Source of the DNA: CAVWCQ01 sp963753545
GTDB lineage: Bacteria > Chloroflexota > Anaerolineae > Aggregatilineales > Aggregatilineaceae
NCBI GenBank assembly: GCA_963753545.1
Contig: CAVWCQ010000002.1
Location: 275,823 to 339,822, forward strand
Direction: 5' to 3'
Length of the DNA: 64,000 bases
Shown here piece by piece: positions 45,797 through 55,542 of the stretch. Made by a program: the position numbers and the translations under genes. The notes under the pieces are model-generated. The model did not search any database, was not told the origin of the DNA, and saw nothing but the letters and a program-made list of their open reading frames with translations. How positions within the stretch are numbered: the stretch's first letter is position 1; each line of letters starts with the position of its first letter.

Positions 45797-46705
45797 CTAT
45801 CGTTCCCGTAATCCAAAGAACCGCCACTGGATAAGCGTTGCGACGAAAACAATCAGGAAAATGACCCATCCCAGTGCCGATGCTGTTCCCAAGTTGAAAT
45901 AACGGAATGCTTGACGGTACAGAACGAGGCCAACCACCTCTGTCCGTCCAATAGGACCGCCTTCGGTCATGACATAGGCGACGTCGAACATCATGAAGGA
46001 ATCGATCACGGACATGATTACCAACAGCAGCGTGATCGGGGCAATCAGCGGCACCGTGATATGACGGAAGCGGGTTAAAACACCTGCGCCGTCCACCTTC
46101 GACGCCTCGTAAATTTCTCTGGGAATGTTTTGCAGCCCTGCCAGATAAATGACGATGTTAAATCCCAACCGTTTCCAGACACCAACCAAAATGACAATAC
46201 GCATCGCCCAGTCAGGATTACGCAGCCAGGAGGGAATAGGTGGTTTGAGACCAATCTCGCGCAGGAACACATCGGCGTAGCCTGTTCCCGGTGTCATCAG
46301 GTAGCGCCAGACGACAGCAGCCGCAACGGTGGAGGTCACAACAGGCAGGAAGTAAATGACTCGGTAAATGCTTTGCCCCCGGACACCTGAATCAAGCAGG
46401 ACCGCCAGCACTAAACTCAGCGCCACGCCAAGCAGAGTGACGCCAATCGTGTAAAAAACGGTTACTTTAAGCGAATTTGTAAAGGTTTCTGACTGAAAAA
46501 TTTCTTTGTAATTATCGATGCCAACAAATTCTCGATCTGGGCTGAAGCCGTTCCACCTTAAGGTGCTGAGATACCCCGAATACAGTAGCGGATAAATGTT
46601 AAAGATGGCAAATAAGATGACGGCGGGCGCAAGAGCAAGCATAGCCGTAGAGATATCGCCGCGCCAGTTAGCCCGGTGCCAGCTTGATCTAATTGAATTA
46701 ATCAT
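45797..46705 (-). CDS. Sugar ABC transporter permease (MalF/UgpA type)
   Basis: 302-residue CUT1 permease. The first membrane segment is MLALAPAVILFAIFNIYPLL after a 20-residue cytoplasmic lead. The EAA loop is IYEASKVDGAGVLTRFRHITVPLI, and FDVAYVMTEGGPIGRTEVVG is the typical loop near the C-terminus. It follows the binding-protein gene across a strong hairpin and is coupled to the next permease with one base between them. Confidence 0.93.
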   Translation of the reverse strand: MINSIRSSWHRANWRGDISTAMLALAPAVILFAIFNIYPLLYSGYLSTLRWNGFSPDREFVGIDNYKEIFQSETFTNSLKVTVFYTIGVTLLGVALSLVLAVLLDSGVRGQSIYRVIYFLPVVTSTVAAAVVWRYLMTPGTGYADVFLREIGLKPPIPSWLRNPDWAMRIVILVGVWKRLGFNIVIYLAGLQNIPREIYEASKVDGAGVLTRFRHITVPLIAPITLLLVIMSVIDSFMMFDVAYVMTEGGPIGRTEVVGLVLYRQAFRYFNLGTASALGWVIFLIVFVATLIQWRFFGLRER

Positions 46706-46720
46706 AATTCCTCAGTAGGA

Positions 46721-46752
46721 TTCTGGGATGCAGTTCGGCCTGCATCCCAGAA
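46721..46752 (-). terminator. Intercistronic hairpin after the maltodextrin-type binding-protein gene
   Basis: TTCTGGGATGCAG and its exact complement form a 13-base-pair stem with a six-base loop, 18 bases past the receptor stop. No U-run follows. It is placed exactly as in the other importer operons. Confidence 0.68.
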
Positions 46753-46770
46753 ATGAGTAGAAGTGCAGGG

Positions 46771-48030
46771 TTAGCGGTTCAGAATATCGTTAACGGCTGT
46801 CTCGGCCTCCAGCATGGCGTCATCCACGCTTAGTTCGCCGTACAGAGCACGTTCCATCGTCTGTGAGAAAGCGTCAGACAGTTCCGCGTAGGTTTCGACT
46901 GGAGGACGATTGTGGGCATACTTCTGCATTTCAACGAATGGGATCAGGCGTGGTTCGGTGTCGGTCAGCCAGGTCTGATATTCGCCGTTGGTGGCAACCG
47001 CGTCACGGATGGGCATGAAGCTTGTCTGCTCGTCCCACTGGATCTGAACTTCAGGGCTGGTAAACCAGTTAATGAAGTCCCACGCAGCCTGCTGCTTGGC
47101 TTCATCTTTCGCCATGATGAAGATGTGCTCGCCGCCCATGTTGGTCGCGGGTTCGCCGTCAGCCGGATAGGGCATCTTGGCGACAGTCCACTCGAAGGGG
47201 GCGCTTTCCGCGAAGCCGCCGACCATCCACGAGCCGTCCATCACCATGCAAGCCTGTCCCTGCCCAAACAGGCCCCAGTCCCCCAGGGTGTAAGCGCCGG
47301 AGTCAATCAGGTCAAGCCAGTATTGCAGGGCTTTCTTGCCGCCATCAGAGTTAAAGGCCGCTGCGGTGTTATCTTCATTCAGGAAATCGCCACCCGCCTG
47401 CCACAGATAAACCTGGAACTGCCACGTCAGGCCCTCGCCGGGCTGCGTATACAGTTCCATACCGACAATGCCTTTTTCCGCGTCAGCGCAAGTGGTTGCC
47501 GCTTCCTTCAGTTCGTCCCAGGTAGTCGGAGGAGCAGCGGGATCGAGGCCAGCCGCTTTGAACAGATCATTGTTGATGAAGAGTTCCAGGTTGTTCGTGC
47601 TGACAGGTAGGCCAAAAATCTGATCGCCGTAGGTATTAACATCCATCAGCGCGGGATAGAAGTCCGCGACCTCCAAGCCCGACGCCGTAATCAGATCGTT
47701 GAGCGGGAGCACCGCGCCAGAGTTCGCTAGATACGGCATCCAGGCCATGTCGGCAGCAGCAAAGTCAGGTGCATCACCACCCGAAACACCGAGTTGTAGT
47801 TTAGGCAGTAGCTCGCCCCAGCCAATAAACACATTTTCGATTTCGACTTCGGGGTGCTCTTCGTTGTACTGGTCAATCAACGACTGGATCACTTCACCAT
47901 TTTTGCCATCCCAGTAGTTCCAGAAGATGAGTTTGATGGGGTCTTGAGCGCGGGCGGTCGGAGCATGGAAGCCCAGAGGGAGCATCGTGATGGCAACAAG
48001 CAAACTGATAAAAGCAAAGAGACGTTTCAT
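46771..48030 (-). CDS. Extracellular solute-binding protein, maltodextrin-type importer
   Basis: Intact family 1 sugar receptor, 419 residues. The signal peptide LFAFISLLVAITMLPLGF ends at ARA/QDP with no lipobox cysteine. The mature start IKLIFWNYWDGKNGEVIQSL and aromatic patches (WGELLPKLQ, WQFQVYLWQAGGDFL) are typical. GQGQACMVMDGSWMVGGFAE and the C-terminal PVETYAELSDAFSQTMERAL match MalE/UgpB-like receptors. AGGAG precedes the ATG. First structural gene of the operon, directly downstream of the two operator sites. Confidence 0.93.
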   Translation of the reverse strand: MKRLFAFISLLVAITMLPLGFHAPTARAQDPIKLIFWNYWDGKNGEVIQSLIDQYNEEHPEVEIENVFIGWGELLPKLQLGVSGGDAPDFAAADMAWMPYLANSGAVLPLNDLITASGLEVADFYPALMDVNTYGDQIFGLPVSTNNLELFINNDLFKAAGLDPAAPPTTWDELKEAATTCADAEKGIVGMELYTQPGEGLTWQFQVYLWQAGGDFLNEDNTAAAFNSDGGKKALQYWLDLIDSGAYTLGDWGLFGQGQACMVMDGSWMVGGFAESAPFEWTVAKMPYPADGEPATNMGGEHIFIMAKDEAKQQAAWDFINWFTSPEVQIQWDEQTSFMPIRDAVATNGEYQTWLTDTEPRLIPFVEMQKYAHNRPPVETYAELSDAFSQTMERALYGELSVDDAMLEAETAVNDILNR

Positions 48031-48128
48031 TAGATCAGCTCCTGTGATTTAAGAAAAAACAAGTTTGAAAGACAAATTAGCGAGAAATAGGCGGCATTGG
48101 GGCGAGCGAGATACCTCCAAGAAACTAT

Positions 48129-48177
48129 TAAACCGATTTACTAAACCGATTTAAGCACACATTTTGAGCATTGTCAA
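48129..48177 (-). promoter_or_regulatory. Promoter with two tandem LacI-type operators
   Basis: Minus strand: TTGACA (48172-48177), 17 bases, TTAAAT. TAAACCGATTTA occurs twice in direct array (48129-48140 and 48142-48153), each a near-palindrome around CG. The pair lies at and just past the -10 box. LacI-4, at the end of the operon, is the likely repressor. Confidence 0.78.
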
Positions 48178-48357
48178 CCAGTTGGTACAGTGCATGGGAA
48201 TGAAGGATATTTCTAGCTTGAGAGAGTAGATGCTTGCAAACATGTCAAATGACATCTACGCGACAAACTTCAGCACGCCAATGAAGTTAGTTGGACTCTA
48301 AGTGGAATACGATTGATTATTCGAATTCTTTTGTATCCCTATTCTTGGATCAAAAAA

Positions 48358-48455
48358 GATGGCTCGGCTAGTATAAGCCGAACCATCTGAAAAAATAGTA
48401 CGCTATTTGCTATGCTGTCTTGGCTTTTCTGTTGGAAAAGTACTGACTGACAATG
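48358..48455 (-). repeat. Repeat family 2, copy a: gene 3' end with minus-strand terminator
   Basis: Minus strand: a C-terminal peptide QYFSNRKAKTA ends with TAG at 48410, followed about 22 bases on by a GATGGTTCGGCTT / AGCCGAGCCATC hairpin and TTTTTT. Sequence and order match 58595-58690. It appears to be the 3' end of a lost gene (possibly mobile), kept with its terminator. Confidence 0.6.
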
Positions 48456-48545
48456 TGGCGAGGAACGAAGATGATTGGGTGTATACACGTAATCGATCGA
48501 GCCCCGTCGCTCCCGTCCGAGTACATAATGTACTCAATATGAAAG

Positions 48546-48570
48546 GCCCGTCTCACCGGACGGGCTTTTT
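48546..48570 (+). terminator. Orphan intrinsic terminator
   Basis: GCCCGTC-(6)-GACGGGC followed by TTTTT. Canonical intrinsic terminator on the plus strand, but no plus-strand gene precedes it within 10 kb upstream up to the convergent SnoaL operon. A degraded relative lies near 12503-12531. Confidence 0.7.
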
Positions 48571-48737
48571 GTTTCTTAGATATTATATACAAATGTTGTA
48601 TTCGTTTAGAGGAAATGGCAGCACCCTGCGATATTTTCCTCGAGATTGATTTTTGTACTGTACGGCCCCGCATAATTCCTCTCGGATCTAATTTTTGACC
48701 CCCTGCAATTGTACTCTCATCAATATCCAGGACTTTG

Positions 48738-48804
48738 TTGACAAACCCAATGAACCATCATATGATGTGAATAGTTCCGTGACCGTTCCCGGGAACGGTC
48801 ACGG
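48738..48804 (+). promoter_or_regulatory. LacI-5 promoter and 28-base perfect palindrome
   Basis: TTGACA (48738-48743), 17 bases, TATGAT (48761-48766), close to consensus. From 48777 to 48804 lies a perfect palindrome with 14-base arms (half-site CCGTGACCGTTCCC) centred on CCCGGG, covering the expected start site. The adjacent LacI-5 gene is the probable source of its binding protein. Confidence 0.85.
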
Positions 48805-48842
48805 CCCGTTCTTTTGAAAAAGAATATTTAAGGATAGTGTTG

Positions 48843-49865
48843 ATGTCGGACAAAATTACCATTCGAGATGTGGCAACCCGCGCTAGTGTATCCTACCAGA
48901 CTGTGTCGCGCGTACTCAATGGGCGGCCCGACGTTGCTGCTGAAACACGGCTGCGGATTCAGCAGGTTATCGAAGAACTTGGTTATCGTCCCAGTGCTAT
49001 CGCCCGAAGCCTTATCTCTAAGCGAACCTATACGCTGGGCCTGATTACCGCTGACTTCAGCGACTATTTTTTTACTCAGGTGATTGTTGGAGCTGAAGCC
49101 GAAGCCCGCAAACACGGCTACTTTTTCATGCTGTGCAGCACGGAGCGTAACCCCGCTGATGAGCCGGAATATTTTAAGCTGCTCACCGAGCGCAACGTCG
49201 ACGGCATCCTCTTTGCCCGTCCCAGTACCGAGCAGGATAACCGTCATATTTTCGCCCTGTTGGAACAAGGCATGGCACTGGTCACCACGGCTTATTACGT
49301 GCCGGGTCAAAGCCTGACAGTAGTTGACGTCGATAACGTCGATGGCGGTTTCCAGGCCGTCAATTGTCTTGTCAGCGCGGGTCATTCGCGAATCGCGATG
49401 ATTGCCGGCCCATCAGGCTGGAAATCGGTCGATGATAGAACATATGGCTATCGGCTGGCGCTGGAACAGGTTGGTGTCCCTGTTGATCCAGACTTGATCG
49501 AACACAGCGATTGGTCCTATGAGGGTGGATATAATGCGATCCAGCACTTATTAGAGCGGAACTTGTTGTTTACAGCTCTCTTTGCTCAAAATGACAGCAT
49601 GGCGATTGGAGCCATTCGTGCCCTGCACGAAGCAGGTTTACGCGTTCCAGATGATGTTGCAGTCGTTGGCTACGACGATATCCCTGCGGCGGCATATAGT
49701 AATCCCCCGCTGAGTACGATCCGTCAGCCAATGTGGAAAGTGGGCGAAGTTGCCACACGTCTTCTCATTGAAACCATCGAGAATCCAGATGCTGAGAAAA
49801 AAGAAGTCTTACTTAAAGCGGAATTTGTTCAGCGTGCCTCATGTGGCTCTGCTGTGAGTTGTTGA
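48843..49865 (+). CDS. LacI-family transcriptional regulator (LacI-5)
   Basis: 340-residue LacI/GalR repressor. The ATG at 48843 follows AAGGA; a GTG two codons earlier is also open. Head ITIRDVATRASVSYQTVSRV, hinge SAIARSLISKRTYTLGLITA, effector domain with VDGILFARPS, FAQNDSMAIGAIRALHEAGL and VVGYDDIPAAAYSNPPLSTI. The YQTVSRV recognition helix is of the common type. It heads the operon for an importer plus GH2, GH42 and GH43, and probably represses it and itself through the palindrome upstream; the likely inducer is galactose- or galactobiose-related, by context. Confidence 0.94.
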   Translation: MSDKITIRDVATRASVSYQTVSRVLNGRPDVAAETRLRIQQVIEELGYRPSAIARSLISKRTYTLGLITADFSDYFFTQVIVGAEAEARKHGYFFMLCSTERNPADEPEYFKLLTERNVDGILFARPSTEQDNRHIFALLEQGMALVTTAYYVPGQSLTVVDVDNVDGGFQAVNCLVSAGHSRIAMIAGPSGWKSVDDRTYGYRLALEQVGVPVDPDLIEHSDWSYEGGYNAIQHLLERNLLFTALFAQNDSMAIGAIRALHEAGLRVPDDVAVVGYDDIPAAAYSNPPLSTIRQPMWKVGEVATRLLIETIENPDAEKKEVLLKAEFVQRASCGSAVSC

Positions 49866-50006
49866 GAAAGGAGAATGCTGCGGGATCAGACCGAAGGAGT
49901 GAAAATGGCGCGGCAGGTCGTATCGTGAACATCTATCCTGCCAGGGAGACTGCCCGCCGATCCAACCTACCACGCGTCCATCTACCATTATAAGGAAGAA
50001 GAAACA

Positions 50007-51316
50007 ATGTCCAAAAAACTGCTTGTTTTGACTGTCTTGCTGATTGTGGCTATTGTCGTGCCCACAATCTCGTTTTCCCACGTCACCGCCCAGGATGGGC
50101 CATCTGGTAAAATTGTCGTCTGGGGCTGGAAGTCCGCTATGACGGATACGATGGTTGCCAGCGGCGTGATCGATGATTTTAAGGCAGCATACCCAAATGT
50201 CGAAGTGGAAATTCAGGAAGTTAACCCGGCTGATGTTTATGTGAATTTCCCGCTGGCGTTGACCGCAGGTGAAAAGATTCCGATGTCGTTCTGATCGAGA
50301 GCAGCCATCTCGCTGAAATCGTCGCTCTGGGTGGCCTGATGGACCTGACCGACAAAGTTCAGCCCTATATTGATGTGATAAATGACTACCGTTGGCCCGA
50401 CGCCACGAGTGACGGCAAAATCTACGCCATGCCCTGGGACTCGGGTCCCGTGGTGATGTACTACCGCCGCGATGTCTTTGAAAAAGCGGGTCTGCCCTCC
50501 GATCCCGAGTTGGTTGGTGAACTGGTTGCCACCTGGGATGGTTATCTCGAGGTCTGCCGCACGATCAAAGAAAAGACGGGCCTGTACTGTTTTGCCCACA
50601 ACAAAGCCAACAACTATGGGCGTCTCTACGAAATGGCTTTGTGGGAACAAGGCCTTGGTTACTACGATGCCGAAACAGGCGACATTACGGTTGACAGCGA
50701 AGCAAACATCGCGACCCTGGAAATGTTGGGGCAGTTCTGGAAAGAAGATCTGGCCTCTGACAACCTGGAATGGACAGATGCCTGGTACAACGAATTTGCC
50801 TCGCTTGATGAACCCGTTGCGACCCTGATTGAAGCCTCTTGGATGGACGTTTTCCTGAAGTCCTGGATCGCGCCCGGCACAGAAGGTCTCTGGGGTGTCA
50901 CCCGGATGCCCGCTGGACCGCTCGGCGGCGCGCGCGCTGCTAACGATGGCGGCTCAACCTTCGTGATCAATGCCAAGACCGATAATCCTGACGCCGCCTG
51001 GGCCTTTGTTGAATTCACTCTGGGCCAGCGCGAAAGCGAACTGAAGATGTTCGCCAAGAGCGGCTTTATTCCCGCCCTGGAAACCACCTACGACGATCCT
51101 ATCTTCAATGAAGGCGATCCCTTCTTCGATGGACAAGCCACCCGCCAGGTCTACGCTGAAGTCGTTGCCGGAATTCCCAGCGCGACCATTTATGGACCGC
51201 ACTATGGCGAAATGAACGGCATTGTGTCATTTGCTATCCAGCAGTATGCGGCGGGGATGTCGGCTGAGGAGGCTCTGCAAGAAGCTGCGGACGAAATTCG
51301 CTACGGTCTCGAATAG
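50007..51316 (+). CDS. Extracellular solute-binding protein, galactan-type importer, frameshifted
   Basis: Family 1 sugar receptor of about 435 residues if rejoined. The ATG at 50007 follows AAGGAAG. The signal peptide LLVLTVLLIVAIVVPTIS ends near HVTA/QDG, without a lipobox cysteine. The first frame reaches LTAGEKIP; near 50283 it shifts to DVVLIESSHLAEIVALGGLM and then runs intact through AMPWDSGPVVMYYRRDVFEK and GGSTFVINAKTDNPDAAWAF to EEALQEAADEIRYGLE at 51316. One indel explains the break. It lies 141 bases after LacI-5 and is followed by a hairpin terminator before the permeases. Confidence 0.9.
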
Positions 51317-51334
51317 GGTTCGCCCATGTCTACC

Positions 51335-51367
51335 AGGGGAGGAAAAACTGTTTTTCCTCCCCTTTTT
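51335..51367 (+). terminator. Terminator/attenuator after the galactan-type receptor gene
   Basis: AGGGGAGGAAAAA-(3)-TTTTTCCTCCCCT followed by TTTT: a 13-base-pair stem with U-run, 18 bases past the receptor stop and 25 bases before the permease ATG. Partial read-through would give high receptor and low permease levels. Confidence 0.8.
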
Positions 51368-51391
51368 AAAGATTTAAAGAAGAGGTCATCC

Positions 51392-52336
51392 ATGACACAA
51401 GACTCTCAAACTATGGTCTTACACGGTCGTTCCAGGCCCAAAAAGCTTCTGCACGAAATCGCTCAAAATCGATGGGCCTATGCCTTTATTTCGCCGTTCT
51501 TCATTCTGTTCTTCATTTTCCAGGCCTTTCCTATCGGCTACTCGATCTTTCTGAGTGTGCATTCCTGGAATGGCGTCGGTCCGATGACCTACGTTGGCCT
51601 CAAGAACTATGATTTTTTGGTTGGCCCAGGCGGCAAAGCCTTTCAACAATCACTGCGCAACGGCATCATCCTGTTTTTTATGTACGTTCCGATTATGACG
51701 CTTCTAGCGATTGTCCTGGCCGTCCTCCTTAACTCCAAGCGCGTCAGAGGCTATAAAATCTATCGCACCATTCTCTTTATGCCGTATATCACGTCCATGA
51801 TTGCCGCCGGAATTACCTTTCAACTGCTGTTTCAGCAGGACGGCGGCCTATTAAATGTATTTTTAGAGCGGGTCGGATTATCTGCTCAGCCCTGGCTGGA
51901 AACAAAGTGGCTGGCCCGAACAACCCTCAGTTTGCTGATCATTTGGGGCTGGTTGGGTTACAACATGGTGATCATGCTGGCGGGACTGCAAACCATCCCG
52001 CACGATTTGAACGAAGCGGCCCGTATCGATGGGGCGAATGCGGTTCAGGTTTTCTTCCGTATCACTATCCCCCTGCTGCGCCCGGTGATCGCCTTCTCAG
52101 TCATCTTGTCCACCATCGGCAGTTTTGGCCTGTTTAACGAAACTGTCTCTCTCTTTGCCGCTACCCGAGGGGCTGGCCCCCTACGCTCCACATTGACGCC
52201 GCTGGTCTATATCTACGGTGAAGCATTTGGGCGATTTCGGTTAGGGCGCGCTGCCGCCGCTGGCTATCTCTATTTCGCGCTTATCTTCATCTTGACCTTG
52301 ATTCAGCTCCGTTATGTGGGCCGAGAGGAAGACTAA
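51392..52336 (+). CDS. Sugar ABC transporter permease (MalF type)
   Basis: CUT1 permease of about 314 residues. The start at 51392 (MTQDSQTMVLHGRS) is preceded by AAGAGG; an in-frame start at 51326 would lie inside the terminator stem and is rejected. The first membrane segment is YAFISPFFILFFIFQAFPIG, the EAA loop LNEAARIDGANAVQVFFRITIPLL. It precedes the second permease by one base. Confidence 0.93.
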   Translation: MTQDSQTMVLHGRSRPKKLLHEIAQNRWAYAFISPFFILFFIFQAFPIGYSIFLSVHSWNGVGPMTYVGLKNYDFLVGPGGKAFQQSLRNGIILFFMYVPIMTLLAIVLAVLLNSKRVRGYKIYRTILFMPYITSMIAAGITFQLLFQQDGGLLNVFLERVGLSAQPWLETKWLARTTLSLLIIWGWLGYNMVIMLAGLQTIPHDLNEAARIDGANAVQVFFRITIPLLRPVIAFSVILSTIGSFGLFNETVSLFAATRGAGPLRSTLTPLVYIYGEAFGRFRLGRAAAAGYLYFALIFILTLIQLRYVGREED

Positions 52337-52337
52337 A

Positions 52338-53222
52338 ATGGCATCCCTTACGAAATCCGCGGTTCAAACGCATGCGCAGCGCCACAGGTTATTTGAGCGC
52401 GGCAGCATCATGCTCATGCACCTTGTCCTGATTTCGGTGTCGCTGTTTATGATGCTGCCCTTCATCTGGATGGTCAGCACGTCGTTTAAACCTCAAACCG
52501 AAATTTTCACCCGACCGCCGATCCTGGTTTCGCGGCACATGAACCTGGAAGGCTACGAATATATTTATCACTACCAGCAGACGGGTGGTGTGCTGAATGT
52601 ACTGAAGAACACAATTACTATCTCAGGCCTCTATACGATCTTTTCCTTATTTTTCTGTGCGCTTGGTGGTTATGGCTTTGCGATGTACCGTTTTCCGGGA
52701 CGCAGAATTCTGTTTACGTTCCTGCTGGCGACGATGATCGTTCCTTCCGCCGTGACGATGGTTCCCACCTATGCCATGATGTTGAAATTGGATTGGGTGA
52801 ACACCTATTGGCCTCTGATCGTTCCTGGTGTTGCCAATGCTTTTGGCATTTTTTTCATGCGCCAGTACATCTCCACTATTTCCAAAGAACTGCTCGACGC
52901 GGGGCGGATTGATGGGTGCACCGAATTTGGGCTTTTCTGGCGACTCATTATGCCGATCATCACGCCAGGGCTGACCAGCCTGGGCCTGATCTTTTTCATG
53001 GCGTCCTGGAACAGCTATATGTATCCCGTGATCTATCTCAAATCGCCTAAACTGCATACCTTGCCACTGATGATGATGCAAATGACAGGACCTCTCGGCT
53101 TTTCTCTCTATCGTGAGCGCATGGGCGTCGCTGTGATCAGCATTATTCCGCTGCTCATCATCTTCCTGGTTTTCCAGAGGCGTTTTGTGGAAGGCATTAC
53201 TTCGGGAGCGCTGAAAGGCTAA
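52338..53222 (+). CDS. Sugar ABC transporter permease (MalG type)
   Basis: CUT1 permease of 294 residues. The ATG at 52338 comes right after the upstream stop, with GAGAGGA before it. Six membrane segments; the EAA loop LLDAGRIDGCTEFGLFWRLIMPII is slightly divergent (AGR in place of AAR). The tail EGITSGALKG is typical. Partner of the preceding subunit. Confidence 0.93.
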   Translation: MASLTKSAVQTHAQRHRLFERGSIMLMHLVLISVSLFMMLPFIWMVSTSFKPQTEIFTRPPILVSRHMNLEGYEYIYHYQQTGGVLNVLKNTITISGLYTIFSLFFCALGGYGFAMYRFPGRRILFTFLLATMIVPSAVTMVPTYAMMLKLDWVNTYWPLIVPGVANAFGIFFMRQYISTISKELLDAGRIDGCTEFGLFWRLIMPIITPGLTSLGLIFFMASWNSYMYPVIYLKSPKLHTLPLMMMQMTGPLGFSLYRERMGVAVISIIPLLIIFLVFQRRFVEGITSGALKG

Positions 53223-53317
53223 CACGCCTTCTGTAATGAACAAAATAAATAAAAACAGCCCTGGAAAGGTTCTTCTTTGCAGCGGTAGGAAAGACTTTGT
53301 TTTCGAAAGGTCAACAA

Positions 53318-55541
53318 ATGGATGTCGTGCAGCGTTTAGGACTATTGGTGCTCTGTCTGGTGATGATATCCGGCTCACTTTTTGCCAGGAGTACCCAGCT
53401 AAAACAGGAAACTGCTCTCTCTCAAGTTACGGGTATTAAACCGCAAACCCTCGACCTGGAGGGGCTTTGGCAGTTTCAGGTGGATCCAGAAGGCGTCGGC
53501 GAACAAGAGGGCTGGAACAGCAGCCGTTTTGATGACTCCGGCTGGCTCTCGGTGACCGTTCCCCACACCTGGAATGTGATGCCTGCCTACGCGGATTATG
53601 ACGGTCTGGCCTGGTATCGACTCACCTTTCCCGTTGATGCGGGTCTGAGCGAGGCGCATTTCCGGCTTGAGTTTGATGCCGTTTTCTACAAGGCACATGT
53701 TTGGCTGAATGGGCTTGATCTGGGTGAACATGCTGGCGGCTACACCCCCTTTTCCTTCGATGTAACCCTTCAGACGAACGCGGAAAATGTGCTGGCGGTC
53801 CAGGTCGATAACCGCCGCTCTCCTGATCGTATCCCCGCTGCTATACGGGGTGACTGGGTATATGACTGGTGGAATTATGGCGGTATTGTGCGCGATGTGC
53901 GGCTGTTGGCTGCCAACGCCATCTTTATCGACCAGCAGTTTATTACCGCCGAACCCGATCTGGTCGACAGCGCCGACATTCAAGTGCGCGCCAAAATCGT
54001 GAACTCGCTCAGCACGGCAGCGGATGTGTCTCTCACCGTAAGTATCCTCGATGAAGCCTCTGGCGATCTGGTCTGGGCCGATCCCACACTCACCAAAGCA
54101 GTACAGGTTTCTTCCCGGGAAACCAGCGAGATTGACCTGGCAACCACCTTACCGCATCCAAAGCTCTGGCATTTTGATCACCCCAATCTTTATGTGCTCG
54201 TTGCTGAACTGCGCGATCAACAGGGGAATCTCCTGCATCGAACCGAAACAACCTTTGGCATCCGTAAGATTGAGATCAAGAATGCGCGCTTTTACCTCAA
54301 TGGCGAATGGGTGCGCTTGGTTGGTCTATCTCGCCACGCGGACTCGCCCGAATATGGTTTAGCTGAAAATGTTTCGATTATGGCGAGCGACTACGATGAT
54401 CTCAAACGCCTGAACATGGTTTTTTCGCGCCCAGTTCATTATCCACAGCATGATTTTATCCTGGACTATTGCGACCATCATGGCATTCTGTTGATTTCCG
54501 AAGTTCCTGCCTGGCAGCTTACCGCCGCCCAGATGTCCTCGGCAAGCATGCGCGACCTCGAAAAGCAGCAGCTCCAGGAGATGATCGAGCACGATTTTAA
54601 TCACCCCAGCATATGGGCCTGGAGCCTGGGGAATGAGATCGAGTTCAGAAACGACTCAGGGACACCACTTTGTGCAGGAAATGATTGCCTATATCAAATC
54701 GCTCGACCCCACCCGCTATGTGAGCTTTGCTTCCAATCGCCTCGGATCCTGGCCCGAACGTGATGCTGCTCAATATGCTGACTTCGTCATGATGAATCAA
54801 TACTTTGGAACGTGGGCTGGCCCCAAGCAGGGTCTTGGCCCGGCACTGGATGCGATCCACGAGGCGTGGCCCGATAAGCTGGTGATTATTTCCGAGTTCG
54901 GTTTTGAACCGCGTTGGAATCGTTTCTGGGGGCCAGATGCTGCGAGTCTTTCCCGCGCAGAGTATTACTTTGTCCCCGATGATGAACTAAACGATCCAGC
55001 AGCAATTGATCAGCAGCGCCAAAATCTGATCCGCGAACAGATGGATGTGCTGCGCGAACGGCCCTATGTCGGCGGTGCGATTTTCTGGACCTATCAGGAC
55101 TATCGCACCCCAACGGGCTTTAAGATGGGCGTCGTCAATATGAACCGGGAGCCAAACAGGTCCTACGACGTCCTGCGCGAGGAATTTGCCCCGGCCCTCT
55201 TCCAGCATATTGAACATCACATTTTACCCGATCAGCAGGTGACAACCTCGATCACCATTCGCAGCCGGGGGCCTGTTGGGGAACAGATGCCCGCCTACAC
55301 CCTTGAGGGGTACAGCCTGCAGTGGCAGGTCCTGGCAGGTGATCAACAAACGGTTCTGCAATCCGGTGCCGTTGCTATCCCGACCTTAGCCCCCGGCGAA
55401 ACGTTGGAAACTTCAATCCAGTGGACTGTGCCAGAGAACTCCCTATTTAGTCTCCATTTATCCATTGTGCGCCCAACTGGTTTTGTGAGTCTCGAAAAAG
55501 TTATGAGCAGTGATCTTGCTGAAACTGATGGAGAGGACTGA
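53318..55541 (+). CDS. GH2 beta-galactosidase/beta-glucuronidase-type enzyme, secreted, frameshifted
   Basis: Family 2 retaining beta-glycosidase of about 740 residues. It begins with a signal peptide (LGLLVLCLVMISGSLFA), so unlike the other hydrolases here it should act outside the cell. Domains: sugar-binding jelly roll (WQFQVDPE, VPHTWNV, WYRLTFPV, HVWLNGLDLGEHAGGYTPFS), immunoglobulin-like domain, then the barrel with FGIRKIEIKNARFYLNGEWV and WAWSLGNEIE, whose Glu near 440 is the acid/base. The frame shifts near 54650 and resumes HFVQEMIAYIKSLDPTRYVS; the nucleophile Glu lies in VIISEFGF. A C-terminal beta domain ends at 55541. The ATG at 53318 follows AAAGG. The likely substrate is a beta-galactoside. 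Confidence 0.88.
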
Positions 55542-55542
55542 G

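Larger units (their letters stand above)
48182..48737. other. Intergenic stretch between divergent operons
   Basis: No intact gene. It contains repeat family 2 copy a (48358-48455), a plus-strand terminator (48546-48570) with no gene of its own, and near 48672-48705 a sequence (CGGATCTAATTTTTGACCCCC) loosely like repeat family 1. These look like leftovers of lost genes or elements. Confidence 0.5.

Noticed and set aside
52647..53378. Minus-strand frame of 243 codons
   Set aside because: Antisense to the permease gene; no recognisable domain.
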